Positions 44,574 through 53,692 of a stretch of DNA of 64,000 nucleotides are shown here, one piece after another (the first letter of the stretch is position 1; each line of letters starts with the position of its first letter). Origin of the DNA: an uncultured Paracoccus sp. (GTDB lineage Bacteria > Pseudomonadota > Alphaproteobacteria > Rhodobacterales > Rhodobacteraceae); assembly GCF_945915435.1 (NCBI RefSeq), contig NZ_CAMEFG010000001.1:62001-126000 (forward strand). The letters are read 5' to 3'. A program made the translations under genes and the position numbers. The notes beneath the pieces were generated by a model, which had not been told where the DNA came from, made no database searches, and saw only the letters and a list, made by a program, of their open reading frames with translations.

Positions 44574-44732
44574 ATGTCATGCCCGCAGGGGGTGGGGCCG
44601 CAGGGTTTCGGACGCTTCCGCCTCGGGCGATTTTATACCGTATTGATAGACAGCTAGTTGGGTGCGCTGAAAATAAGGCGCAATTAACAACGGCGCGCCG
44701 GGACATTTTAGCGTAATCAGGCGGGCAGGGAG

Positions 44733-44795
44733 ATCGTGGACAACATCGCCAACCGCCGTTCACGATGAAATCTGATACATTAGTTTCTGACACAT
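44733..44795 (+). promoter_or_regulatory. Inverted and direct repeats upstream of the nucleobase permease
   Basis: An inverted repeat ATCGTGGAC/GTTCACGAT (44733-44741 and 44758-44766) has one mismatch. It is followed by a direct repeat TCTGATACAT/TCTGACACAT (44771-44780 and 44786-44795) with a 15-base period. Both lie within 80 bases of the permease start and are candidate operator elements. The binding protein is unknown. Confidence 0.35.
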
Positions 44796-44812
44796 AGGGA
44801 GGTTCAGGACGA

Positions 44813-46294
44813 ATGCAACCCGCACAAGAAACCGCAGGGTTCGATCCTGTCGAGGAAAAGCTGCCGGTCCCCCGCCTCACGGCCCTGGGCCTGCAACACG
44901 TTCTGGTCATGTATGCCGGCGCCGTCGCGGTGCCGCTGATCGTCGGCCGCGCCCTGCAACTTTCTCCGCAGGACGTGGCCTTTCTGATTTCGGCGGACCT
45001 TTTCGTCTGCGGCGTCGTGACCATCATCCAGTCCTTCGGGGTGACGCAGTGGTTCGGCATCAAGCTGCCGGTGATGATGGGCGTGACCTTCGCCGCCGTC
45101 GGCCCGATGATCGCCATCGCAACCTCGAACCCCGGAACGGACGGCGCGCGGATGATGTTCGGCGCGATCATGGCCGCAGGGGTCATCGCGATCTTCCTTG
45201 CGCCATTGATGGGCAAGCTGTTGCGATTCTTTCCAAGCGTGGTGACGGGGACGGTGATCCTGGTGATCGGGGTCAGCCTGCTGCCGGTCGGCATCAACTG
45301 GATCTTCGGCCTGCCCGCCGGTCCCACCGCGCCGCAGCTTGTCGATCCCGCGGCAACGGCATGGCTGGAACAGGCCCGCGCCGCCGGTGAGGTGCCCGAA
45401 AGCGTGCAACTGGCCCCGACGGTCAACAACCCCGAATATGCCTCGCTCTCGCGGATCCTGATCGGGGTGGTGGTGCTTGGCTCGATCCTGCTGATCGCGA
45501 AATTCGGGCGCGGCTTCATCGCCAATGTCGCGGTGCTGATGGGCATCGTGGTCGGGGGCGTCCTTGCCGCCGCCATGGGGATGATGCATTTCGACCAGAT
45601 CGGCGAAGCCAAATGGTTCGCCCTGATCACGCCCCTGCATTTCGGGATGCCGATCTTCGATCCGATCATGATCCTGACCATGGTGCTGGTGATGTGTGTG
45701 GTGATGATCGAATCCACCGGCATGTTCCTGGCCCTGGGCGAGCTTTGCGGCCGCAAGATCGAGCGCAAGAACCTGACCGCCGGCCTGCGCGTCGACGGCC
45801 TGGGCACCTTCATCGGCGGGCTGTTCAACACCTTCCCCTATACCTCGTTCAGCCAGAATGTCGGGCTTGTCGGCGTGACCGGCGTGCGCTCGCGCTTCGT
45901 CTGCGTGGCGGCGGGGGTGATCCTGATCGTGCTTGGCCTGATCCCGAAGATGGCCGCGCTGGTCGAATCGCTGCCGACCACGGTTCTGGGCGGCGCGGGC
46001 CTGGTGATGTTCGGCATGGTCGCCGCGACCGGCATCCGCATCCTGTCCACCGTCGATTTCAAGGGGAACCGGCACAACCTGTTCATCGTTGCGGTCTCGC
46101 TTGGCCTTGGCATGATCCCGATGGTCGCGCCGGACTTCAACCAGTGGCTGCCCCATTCGCTGCATACGCTGATCCACTCGGGCATCCTGCTGGCGGCGAT
46201 CGCGGCGGTCGTGCTGAACTGGTTCTTCAACGGCGCACCCAAGAGCAACGAGGCCGACGCAGCCGAAGCCGCCCGCGCGGCAGAGGCCCACTGA
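44813..46294 (+). CDS. NCS2-family xanthine/urate permease
   Basis: A 493-residue inner-membrane nucleobase:cation symporter-2 with about 14 hydrophobic segments. The NAT signature is present as Q-N-V-G-L-V-G-V-T, followed by G-V-R-S-R. The neighbours (uraH, xdhABC, guaD) favour xanthine or urate over uracil. It starts after an AGGGAGG ribosome-binding site and is followed at 70 bases by uraH on the same strand. The exact substrate cannot be read from the sequence. Confidence 0.88.
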   Translation: MQPAQETAGFDPVEEKLPVPRLTALGLQHVLVMYAGAVAVPLIVGRALQLSPQDVAFLISADLFVCGVVTIIQSFGVTQWFGIKLPVMMGVTFAAVGPMIAIATSNPGTDGARMMFGAIMAAGVIAIFLAPLMGKLLRFFPSVVTGTVILVIGVSLLPVGINWIFGLPAGPTAPQLVDPAATAWLEQARAAGEVPESVQLAPTVNNPEYASLSRILIGVVVLGSILLIAKFGRGFIANVAVLMGIVVGGVLAAAMGMMHFDQIGEAKWFALITPLHFGMPIFDPIMILTMVLVMCVVMIESTGMFLALGELCGRKIERKNLTAGLRVDGLGTFIGGLFNTFPYTSFSQNVGLVGVTGVRSRFVCVAAGVILIVLGLIPKMAALVESLPTTVLGGAGLVMFGMVAATGIRILSTVDFKGNRHNLFIVAVSLGLGMIPMVAPDFNQWLPHSLHTLIHSGILLAAIAAVVLNWFFNGAPKSNEADAAEAARAAEAH

Positions 46295-46314
46295 CGCCAC
46301 CCTCACCGCAAAAG

Positions 46315-46341
46315 GGCCGCCCATCCGACAGGTGGGCGGCC
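46315..46341 (+). other. Intercistronic hairpin between permease and uraH
   Basis: GGCCGCCCA pairs perfectly with TGGGCGGCC over a 9-base loop. No T run follows, so it is more likely an RNA-stabilising or partial-attenuation element than a full terminator. Confidence 0.4.
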
Positions 46342-46363
46342 ATCTCAACAACAAGGAGCCATC

Positions 46364-46717
46364 ATGTCCGGCTATCTGACCACCCACGTCCTGGACACCG
46401 CCACGGGCCGCCCCGCGCAGGGTCTGCGGATCGAGCTGTTCCGCCTGTCGGGCGAGGCCCGCACCCGCATCGCCGAGACCGTCACCAACGGCGACGGCCG
46501 CACCGACAGCCACATCCTGCCCGCCGAACGGTTCCAGACCGGCGAATATGAACTGGTCTTTCACGTCGGCGACTGGCTGGATGCCCAGGACCATCGGGGC
46601 GAGGATCCGCGCTTCCTGAACGTCGTGCCCCTGCGCTTCGGCATGGCGGCGCAGGATCACTATCATGTGCCGCTGCTGATCTCGCCCTACGGCTACAGCA
46701 CCTATCGCGGAAGCTGA
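46364..46717 (+). CDS. uraH: 5-Hydroxyisourate hydrolase
   Basis: A 117-residue transthyretin-related enzyme that hydrolyses 5-hydroxyisourate to OHCU in urate breakdown. The active-site histidine near the start (T-T-H-V-L-D-T), the central R and H positions and the C-terminal signature Y-R-G-S are present. AAGGAG precedes the ATG. It is probably co-transcribed with the permease. Urate oxidase and OHCU decarboxylase, its usual partners, are not in the window. An insertion element begins 14 bases after the stop. Confidence 0.93.
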   Translation: MSGYLTTHVLDTATGRPAQGLRIELFRLSGEARTRIAETVTNGDGRTDSHILPAERFQTGEYELVFHVGDWLDAQDHRGEDPRFLNVVPLRFGMAAQDHYHVPLLISPYGYSTYRGS

Positions 46718-46730
46718 GCCGCCCAGGCAC

Positions 46731-46755
46731 TAGCAGGCTGCTGAAGTAGTCGGGC
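46731..46755 (+). repeat. Left terminal inverted repeat of the IS
   Basis: 25 bases beginning TAGCAGGCTGCTGAAG. It matches the reverse complement of the right end except at position 16. Confidence 0.85.
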
Positions 46756-46845
46756 AAGCGGAACGGTTTCCGCCGCGCTTGGCGGGCGGCTTGATTTTCC
46801 GGCCTTTCTTGGCCTTGCGGCATGGGGGTGCGGTGGTTCCTGGCC

Positions 46846-48010
46846 TCAAATCGCCAGCAGCCGCGGCAGCCGGGCAAGGTTTGCCGCGGCCAGCGTGAGG
46901 ATGAAGCGGAACCGCACCCGCTCCACGCCGCGATAGAGGGTCTGCGCCGCGCCGCCGACGGTCTTGGACCAGCCGAAAAGCTCCTCGATCCGCTTCCGGT
47001 GCTTCTGAGACAGGGCATAACCCTTGTGCCGCGTTGTCCGTCCGTCGATTGCCGAGAACCGCGCCTTCTGCGCGACATGCGGGGTGATGCAGGCTCGCCT
47101 GCAATCCGCCACGAACCCGGCAGCGTCGTATGCCTTGTCGGCGCCCAAGGTCAGCTGCCTGGTCGATCCCGGCGAATGCCGGTGCATCATGTCGAGCGCC
47201 GCCTTGCGCTCGGCACGACCGTCCGCGTGGGTCAAGTCGCCCTGGACGGCCAGCCCGCTGCGGTTCTCCATGACCGCGTGCCCGATGAAGCATAGAATCG
47301 CGCCGGTGCCCGGGGATTTCCGGTAAAGCCGCGCATCGGCATCTGTCGTGGAGGCATGCGTCGCGTTCGTGCGCTTCTGGCCCCTGAAATCCACTTCGGC
47401 ATTTCGGCTGCGGCTGGCGGGGCGGGACATCGGGCGGGTTTCCGGATCGGGCTGCGGAGATGGGGTCTTGCGGGGCGGCATCCTGTGCCGGAGGATCACC
47501 GGGATCGCCGGGATCGCCGTCCTCTTTCGGCCGGATGCTCTTCATGGAAGCCCAAGCCTTCACCAATGTGCCGTCGACCGAGAAGTGGTCGCCCGACAGG
47601 AGCGCGGCGACCTCGCGATGCGCGAGAATGGCGGCCATCACCTTGCGCGACATGTCCGTGGTGAGAAGGCGGTCGCGGTTCTTGCTGAACACGGTCGGAA
47701 CCCAGACCTAGTCGTCGATGCCAAGCCCCACAAACCAGCGGAACAGCAGGTTGTAGTCCAACTGCTCCATCAGATGCCGCTCGGAGCGGACCGAGAACAG
47801 AATTTGCAGCAGGCTCGCACGGATCAACCGTTCCGGCGCGATGGAGGGGCGGCCGAAATCGGCATAGAGCCGATCGAACTCGCCATCGAGGCTCGCCAAG
47901 GCGTCATGGACGACCCGCCGGATCGTGCGCAGCGGATGCCTGGTGGGGACCCGCTCTTCGAGATCGACATAACTGAACAGCGATCCGCTCGTCTCGTCTG
48001 CACCGCGCAT
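46846..48010 (-). pseudogene. Transposase, IS5-like, with nonsense codon and frameshift
   Basis: The N-terminal part (from 48010) has the DUF772-type transposase start, ending L-G-I-D-D followed by an in-frame TAG at 47708-47710. The same frame continues as V-W-V-P-T, then F-S-K-N-R-D-R-L-L, with V-D-G-T-L-V-K-A-W, the first catalytic aspartate region. Between about 47440 and 47470 the frame shifts. The second frame gives the DDE core G-A-D-K-A-Y-D and R-I-E-E-L-F-G-W-S-K. With two lesions it cannot make a normal transposase. The frameshift could be programmed, but the amber codon argues against an active enzyme. Confidence 0.85.
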
Positions 48011-48067
48011 GCCTGTCTCCGCCGTTGATCCGCAGCGGGTGAATCATGTTCTGCAATCGGCGTCGAG

Positions 48068-48092
48068 GCCCGACTATTTCAGCAGCCTGCTA
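48068..48092 (-). repeat. Right terminal inverted repeat of the IS
   Basis: 25 bases whose reverse complement begins TAGCAGGCTGCTGAAA. It defines the right boundary of the element. Confidence 0.85.
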
Positions 48093-48096
48093 ACCC

Positions 48097-48128
48097 AAGG
48101 GCCGGTCCGTCGCGACCGGCCCTTGCCT
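48097..48128 (+). terminator. Terminator displaced from uraH by the IS
   Basis: AAGGGCCGGTC pairs perfectly (11 bases) with GACCGGCCCTT over a 6-base loop; GCCTTTT follows. It sits 5 bases beyond the IS and was probably the original terminator of the permease-uraH unit. It may also serve the convergent lysR gene. Confidence 0.7.
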
Positions 48129-48154
48129 TTTCGGGGTTCTTGCCTTGTCGGGGT

Positions 48155-49069
48155 TCAGGCCGCGAAAAGATTGCGCAGGTCACGGGCCGCGAAATCGGCG
48201 AACAGCCGCAGCTTGGGATCCTGCAGGCGGCGATGCGGGGTCAGCATCCCGAATTGCGCGGGCACGGGGGCATGTTCGGGCAGAACCTCGACCAGCGTGC
48301 CCGCGGCCAGATGCTCGGCGATCTCGTATCGCGGGCGGTTGGCGATCCCCTGCCCCGTCAGCGCCCATTCGGTCAGCACGTCGCCGTCATCGGCATCGAA
48401 ACGGCCCGAGACCATCATCTTCAGCGGCCCACCCGGCGCTTGCAGCATCCAGAAGAATTCCGGGCTGCGCGGATAACGCAGCAGCAGGCAGTTGTGCCGC
48501 ACCAGGTCGTCGGGCCGTTCTGGCATGCCATGCCGCGCCAGATATTCGGGCGAGGCGACCAGCGCCCGCCGGCATTCCGCGATGCGCCGCCATTTCAACG
48601 CGGAATCGCGCGGCTCACCCAGGAAAAAGGCCAAGTCGATACCATCGGCCACGATATCCACGCTGCGGTCGGACAGCCGCAGCCTGACCTCGACCCCCGG
48701 ATATTCGTTGCAGAAACGCGGCACCAGCGGCCCGATCAACCGCCGCCCCAGCCCAAGCGGCGCGGTGACGCGGATCGTGCCATGCGGCATGCCGGAAAAG
48801 CCGGAAACGACCGCCTCGGCCTCGTCCAGCGATTCGATCACGCGCCGGGCGCTGTCGTAGAAGGCGCGCCCGATTTCCGTCGGGACCAGCTTGCGCGTCG
48901 TGCGGTTGAGCAGCCGCACCCCGAAGCGGGTTTCCAGGTTCTTGATCCGGTTCGAGGCGACCGCGGGCGACATCCGCAAATCGCGCCCGCCCGATGTGAT
49001 CGAGCCAAGCTCGACCACACGGACGAATACGCGCAGACTTTCAAGATAGGACACGGGCGCTCCTGTCAT
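48155..49069 (-). CDS. LysR-family regulator, probably of xdhABC-guaD
   Basis: A 304-residue LysR-type regulator. The N-terminal winged helix covers about residues 8-68 (E-L-G-S-I-T-S-G-G-R-D-L, S-P-A-V-A-S-N-R-I), and the substrate-binding domain begins at about 93. It is divergent from xdhA with 114 bases between, a position typical for a regulator of the neighbouring operon. The inducer is presumably a purine or its product. The start at 49069 gives a standard length. Confidence 0.85.
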   Translation of the reverse strand: MTGAPVSYLESLRVFVRVVELGSITSGGRDLRMSPAVASNRIKNLETRFGVRLLNRTTRKLVPTEIGRAFYDSARRVIESLDEAEAVVSGFSGMPHGTIRVTAPLGLGRRLIGPLVPRFCNEYPGVEVRLRLSDRSVDIVADGIDLAFFLGEPRDSALKWRRIAECRRALVASPEYLARHGMPERPDDLVRHNCLLLRYPRSPEFFWMLQAPGGPLKMMVSGRFDADDGDVLTEWALTGQGIANRPRYEIAEHLAAGTLVEVLPEHAPVPAQFGMLTPHRRLQDPKLRLFADFAARDLRNLFAA

Positions 49070-49183
49070 CTTCAATATTTCTTGGAAAGTCTTATTCTCA
49101 ATCCGGGATTCCGCAAAACAAAAAATTCGCTGTAAGCTGACCAACGCCCCAGCCACACGAACCAGCCAACGACGGAGCAAGCA

Positions 49184-50629
49184 ATGGCATCGGAACTGCG
49201 CTTCCTGCTGAACGACACCGAGATCTGCCTGACGGATGCCGCCGGTTCCGACACGCTTCTGGATTTCATCCGGCTCAAACGCCAGCTTTACGGCACCAAG
49301 GAAGGCTGTGCCGAAGGCGATTGTGGCGCCTGCACCGTGCTGGTGGGCCGCCTGCTGGACGGGCGGCTGCGATACGAGCCGATCAACGCCTGCATCCGTT
49401 TTCTGGCATCCTGCCACGGCTGCCATGTCGTCACGATCGAACACCTGCGCGGGCAGGACGGCCGGTTGCATCCGGTCCAGCAGGCGATGGTCGATCACCA
49501 CGGCAGCCAGTGCGGCTTTTGCACGCCGGGCTTCGTGATGTCGCTTTACGGGCTGTGGATGACGAATCCCGATCCCTCGGTGGTGGAAATCGAGAACGCC
49601 CTGCAAGGCAACCTGTGCCGCTGCACCGGCTATGAACCCATCGTCAAGGCCGCGCTGGCCGCAGCGAAGGCGGGCGGCCAGGCGATGGATGCGCTGGCGC
49701 TGGAACGCGACCGGGTGACCGAATGGGCGCGCGCCATCCCCGCCGCCCGCGTCGAGAGCCAGCGCGACGGCGACCGCGCCATCCTGCCCGCCGACAGCGC
49801 CGATCTGGCCGCCGCGCTGGCCGAGAACCCCGGCGCCACCATCGTCGCGGGCGCGACCGATGTGGGGCTTTGGGTGACCAAGATGATGCGCAACATCTCG
49901 CCCACCATCTTCATCGGCCACCTGCCGGAACTGAAGCAGGTCCGCCAGGACGAGGACGGCTTCACCATCGGCGCCACCGTCACCTATTCCGAATTCGAGC
50001 CGGTCATCGCGCAGCACTATCCGCAGGTGCTGGACTATTGGCAGCGCATCGGCGGCTGGCAGGTGCGCAACGCCGGCACCATCGGCGGCAATATCGCCAA
50101 CGGCTCGCCCATCGGGGAAACGCCGCCGCTGCTGATCGCGCTTGGCGGCAGCGTGACCCTGCGCAGCACCCAAGGCATCCGGCGCGTGGCCTTGCAGGAT
50201 TTCTTCATCGAATACGGCAAGCAGGACCGCCGCAAGGACGAATTCGTCGAGGCGGTCCACATCCCCCTGCCCGGCCAGGACCGCATCGCGGCCTACAAGG
50301 TCAGCAAGCGCATGCATTCCGACATCACCGCGACCGCCGCCGCCTTCCGCATCGCGACCAAGGGCGGGACGATCACCGGCGCGCGCATCGCCTTCGGCGG
50401 CATGGATGCCATCCCCCGCCGCGCACAGGGGGCCGAGGCCGCCCTGCTGGGCCAGCCCTTCGCCGCCGCCAGCTTCGAGGCCGCCGCCATCGCCGCCGAA
50501 AGCGACTTCCGCCCCTTGTCCGACTGGCGTGCCAGCGCCGATTACCGCCGCAAGCTGGCCGGGAACCTGATCCGCCGCTTCTGGCTTGAACAGGCGGGCG
50601 AAACCCACCGCCTGAGCCGCGCCGTCTGA
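49184..50629 (+). CDS. xdhA: Xanthine dehydrogenase small subunit (FeS/FAD)
   Basis: A 481-residue subunit. The N-terminal plant-type [2Fe-2S] cluster is bound by G-C-A-E-G-D-C-G-A-C-T-V. The second cluster is bound by Q-C-G-F-C-T-P-G-F and N-L-C-R-C-T-G-Y. The FAD domain carries V-A-G-A-T-D-V and the I-G-G-N-I-A-N loop. With XdhB it oxidises hypoxanthine and xanthine to urate, passing electrons to NAD. GGAGC precedes the ATG. Confidence 0.95.
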   Translation: MASELRFLLNDTEICLTDAAGSDTLLDFIRLKRQLYGTKEGCAEGDCGACTVLVGRLLDGRLRYEPINACIRFLASCHGCHVVTIEHLRGQDGRLHPVQQAMVDHHGSQCGFCTPGFVMSLYGLWMTNPDPSVVEIENALQGNLCRCTGYEPIVKAALAAAKAGGQAMDALALERDRVTEWARAIPAARVESQRDGDRAILPADSADLAAALAENPGATIVAGATDVGLWVTKMMRNISPTIFIGHLPELKQVRQDEDGFTIGATVTYSEFEPVIAQHYPQVLDYWQRIGGWQVRNAGTIGGNIANGSPIGETPPLLIALGGSVTLRSTQGIRRVALQDFFIEYGKQDRRKDEFVEAVHIPLPGQDRIAAYKVSKRMHSDITATAAAFRIATKGGTITGARIAFGGMDAIPRRAQGAEAALLGQPFAAASFEAAAIAAESDFRPLSDWRASADYRRKLAGNLIRRFWLEQAGETHRLSRAV

Positions 50630-50639
50630 GGAGATACCG

Positions 50640-52943
50640 ATGAAACAGGACAGCCAGATCAAGGGCGCGCCCCATAGCTCGATCCGTCACGATTCGGCGG
50701 AAAAGCACGTCACCGGCCGCGCCGAATATACCGACGACCTGCTGGAACTCGTGGGCACGCTGCATGCCTGCCTGGGCCTGTCGCAGGTCGCGCATGGCCG
50801 CATCACCGCGATGGACCTGTCGGCGGTGCGCGCCGCGCCGGGCGTCGTCTGGGTGATGACCGCCGAGGATATTCCCGGCGAGAACGATATCAGCCCCAAC
50901 GGGTTGCACGACGAACCCATCCTTGCGCCCGGTCTGGTGCAGTTCCACGGCCAGCCGGTCTTTGCCGTCGTGGCCGAGACCCGCGACAAGGCCCGCCGCG
51001 CCGCCGCGCTGGCGCGGATCGACTACGAGGAACTGCCCCACGCGCTGGACCCCATCGCCGCGCGCGATGCGGGCATGGGCTATGTCACCGCCCCCCTGAC
51101 CCTGCGCCGGGGCGATGCCGCGCAGGGGTTGGAGAAATCCCCCAACCGCATCGGCGCGCGCATGACGGTGGGCGGACAGGACCACTTCTATCTGGAAGGC
51201 CAGATCGCCATGGCCATCCCCGCCGAGGACGAGGATGTCGTCATCCACGTCTCGACCCAGCACCCGACCGAGGTGCAGCACATGGTCGCCCATGCGCTTG
51301 GCACCGCGGCGAATGCCGTGGTGGTGAACGTGCGCCGCATGGGCGGGGGCTTCGGCGGCAAGGAAACGCAGATGAACCTGTTCGCCTGCGTCGCCGCCAT
51401 CGCCGCCAAGAAACTGGGCCGCGCCGTCAAGCTGCGCCCCGACCGCGACGACGACATGACCGCGACCGGCAAGCGCCACGATTTCGTCATCGACTATGAC
51501 CTGGGCTTCGACGACAACGGCAAGATCCTCGCGGTCAGGGGCGATTTCTATGCCCGTTGCGGCTTTTCGTCGGACCTTTCGGGGCCGGTGACGGACCGGG
51601 CGCTGTTTCACGCCGACAACGCCTATTTCTACCCCGACGTGGAACTGCACAGCCATCCGATGAAGACGAACACCGTCTCGAACACCGCCTTCCGCGGTTT
51701 CGGCGGTCCGCAGGGCGTCATCGCCGCCGAACGCTTCGTCGAGGAAATCGCCTATGCCCTTGGCCGCGACCCGCTGGAGATCCGCAAGGCCAACCTTTAC
51801 GAAAACGGCCAGCTCACCCCCTATCACCAAGAGGTCGAGGACCAGATCCTGCCCCGCATCTTCGCGGAACTCGAGGAAAGCGCCGATTATCACGCCCGCC
51901 GCCGCGCGGTGCTGGACTGGAACGCCAGGGGCAGCACCATCCGCAAGGGGATCGCGCTGACGCCGGTAAAATTCGGCATCAGCTTCACCGCCACATGGTT
52001 CAACCAGGCGGGCGCGCTGGTCCATATCTACAACGACGGCTCGATCCACCTCAACCACGGCGGGACCGAGATGGGCCAGGGCCTGAACACCAAGGTCGCG
52101 CAGGTCGTGGCCGAGGCGCTTGGCGTCAGCATCGACCGCATCAAGATCACGAAAACCACGACCGAAAAGGTGCCCAACACCTCGGCCACGGCGGCAAGTT
52201 CGGGCACCGACCTGAACGGGATGGCCGCGCTGGACGCCTGCCAGCAACTGGTCCAGCGCCTGACCGCCTTCGCCGCGCAGGAAAAGGGCGTCCCGCCCGA
52301 ACTGGTCGAGATCGGCGAAACCGTCCAGATCGGGGATGAGCGGATCAGCTTCCAGGACTTCGTCCGCACCGCCTATCTGGCACGGATCCAGCTTTCGGCG
52401 GCGGGCTTTTACAAGACGCCCAAGATCCACTGGAACCGCGAGACCGGACGCGGGCGCCCCTTCTACTACTACGCCTATGGCGCCGCCTGTTCCGAGGTCT
52501 CGGTCGATACGCTGACCGGCGAATACGTGATCGAACGCGCCGACGTGATCCACGACGTGGGCCGCAGCCTGAACCCCGCGCTGGACAAGGGCCAGGTCGA
52601 GGGCGCCTTCGTGCAGGGTGCGGGCTGGCTGACCTCGGAAGAACTGTGGTGGGACGACAAGGGCCGGCTGCGCACCCATGCGCCGTCCACCTACAAGATC
52701 CCGCTGGCATCCGACCGGCCCAAGATCTTCAACGTCCGGCTGGCCGACTGGTCGATCAACCGCGAGGCGACGATCAAACGCTCCAAGGCCGTGGGCGAGC
52801 CGCCCTTCATGCTGGGCATCTCGGTCTTCGAGGCGCTCGGCCACGCGGTCGCCTCCTTCGACGATTACCGCACCTGCCCGCGCCTCGACGCGCCCGCGAC
52901 GCCGGAACGGGTGCTGACGGCGATCGAGCGGCTGCGCAGATGA
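50640..52943 (+). CDS. xdhB: Xanthine dehydrogenase large subunit (molybdopterin)
   Basis: A 767-residue catalytic subunit that binds the molybdenum cofactor. Motifs of the xanthine oxidase family include G-G-G-F-G-G-K-E, A-F-R-G-F-G-G-P-Q-G and the C-terminal K-A-V-G-E-P-P, whose glutamate is the catalytic base. The purine-binding E/R context fits xanthine dehydrogenase rather than other aldehyde-type hydroxylases. It starts 10 bases after xdhA and overlaps xdhC by 4 bases. Confidence 0.95.
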   Translation: MKQDSQIKGAPHSSIRHDSAEKHVTGRAEYTDDLLELVGTLHACLGLSQVAHGRITAMDLSAVRAAPGVVWVMTAEDIPGENDISPNGLHDEPILAPGLVQFHGQPVFAVVAETRDKARRAAALARIDYEELPHALDPIAARDAGMGYVTAPLTLRRGDAAQGLEKSPNRIGARMTVGGQDHFYLEGQIAMAIPAEDEDVVIHVSTQHPTEVQHMVAHALGTAANAVVVNVRRMGGGFGGKETQMNLFACVAAIAAKKLGRAVKLRPDRDDDMTATGKRHDFVIDYDLGFDDNGKILAVRGDFYARCGFSSDLSGPVTDRALFHADNAYFYPDVELHSHPMKTNTVSNTAFRGFGGPQGVIAAERFVEEIAYALGRDPLEIRKANLYENGQLTPYHQEVEDQILPRIFAELEESADYHARRRAVLDWNARGSTIRKGIALTPVKFGISFTATWFNQAGALVHIYNDGSIHLNHGGTEMGQGLNTKVAQVVAEALGVSIDRIKITKTTTEKVPNTSATAASSGTDLNGMAALDACQQLVQRLTAFAAQEKGVPPELVEIGETVQIGDERISFQDFVRTAYLARIQLSAAGFYKTPKIHWNRETGRGRPFYYYAYGAACSEVSVDTLTGEYVIERADVIHDVGRSLNPALDKGQVEGAFVQGAGWLTSEELWWDDKGRLRTHAPSTYKIPLASDRPKIFNVRLADWSINREATIKRSKAVGEPPFMLGISVFEALGHAVASFDDYRTCPRLDAPATPERVLTAIERLRR

Positions 52944-53692
52944 TCCGCATCCGCGTCACCTCGGCCAAAGGCTCGACCCCGCGCGAGGCAGGGGCGCAGA
53001 TGTTCGTGACCCCCACGGCGCTGCACGGCACCATCGGCGGCGGGCAGCTTGAATACATGGCCATCGACCGCGCGCGGGCCATGCTGGCGCGCGGCGAGAC
53101 GCGGACCGAAATGGACATCCCCCTCGGCCCCGAGATCGGCCAGTGCTGCGGCGGACGTGTCGGTCTGCAACTGGAACGGGTAGCAAACCTTCCGCCCGAA
53201 CCGCCAAAACCGCAGGTGCTGATCTTCGGCGCGGGCCATGTCGGACGGGCGCTGGCCCGCGCGCTGGACCTGCTGCCGGTCCGGCCCATCCTGATCGACC
53301 AGCGCCCCGAGGAGCTGGCGCAGGCCACCGGCCTCGTCACCCGCCTCACCCCCCTGCCCGAGGCCGAGATCCGCGACGCCCCCCAAGGCACCTCCCATGT
53401 CATCCTCACCCACGACCACGCGCTGGATTTCCTGCTGGCCATCGAGGCGCTCAAACGTCGCGACGCCCCCTATGTCGGCATGATCGGCAGCGCCACAAAA
53501 CGCGCGCAGTTCCAGCGTTTCGCCCGCAGCCAGGGCGCCGACCCCGCGCGCCTGACCTGCCCCATCGGCGCCGGGCCGGACCGCGACAAACCCTGCCGCG
53601 ACAAACGCCCCCAGATCATCGCCGCCCTGACCGCGGCCGAGATCGTCACGCGCCTGACCGCAACCATTTCTTCATCAGAAAAATACCCATGA
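52940..53692 (+). CDS. xdhC: Xanthine dehydrogenase accessory protein XdhC
   Basis: A 250-residue chaperone that binds molybdenum cofactor, supports its sulfuration and delivers it to XdhB. The N-terminal G-S-T-P-R-E-A-G-A-Q-M and G-T-I-G-G-G-Q-L-E motifs and a Rossmann loop G-A-G-H-V-G-R-A-L are clear. The start (ATGA overlap with the xdhB stop) leaves only about ten residues before the first motif, some 15-20 fewer than in many relatives. It overlaps guaD by 4 bases at its end. Confidence 0.92.
   Translation: MIRIRVTSAKGSTPREAGAQMFVTPTALHGTIGGGQLEYMAIDRARAMLARGETRTEMDIPLGPEIGQCCGGRVGLQLERVANLPPEPPKPQVLIFGAGHVGRALARALDLLPVRPILIDQRPEELAQATGLVTRLTPLPEAEIRDAPQGTSHVILTHDHALDFLLAIEALKRRDAPYVGMIGSATKRAQFQRFARSQGADPARLTCPIGAGPDRDKPCRDKRPQIIAALTAAEIVTRLTATISSSEKYP

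Larger units (their letters stand above)
46731..48092 (-). mobile_element. IS5-family-like insertion sequence, inactive
   Basis: A 1,362-base element bounded by 25-base inverted repeats (24 of 25 identical) starting TAGCAGGCTGCTGAA. The flanking bases allow a 2-base target duplication (AC outside the repeats, or TA if the outermost bases are target). It carries one transposase gene on the minus strand that is broken twice. It lies between uraH and a terminator hairpin. Confidence 0.85.

Noticed and set aside
44572..46666. Long minus-strand frames opposite the permease and uraH
   Set aside because: Shadows of the NCS2 permease and uraH; composition is H, Q, R and D biased with no motif.
46846..48010. 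Active transposon using programmed frameshifting
   Set aside because: A frameshift alone might be programmed, but an additional in-frame TAG in the N-terminal part argues for decay.
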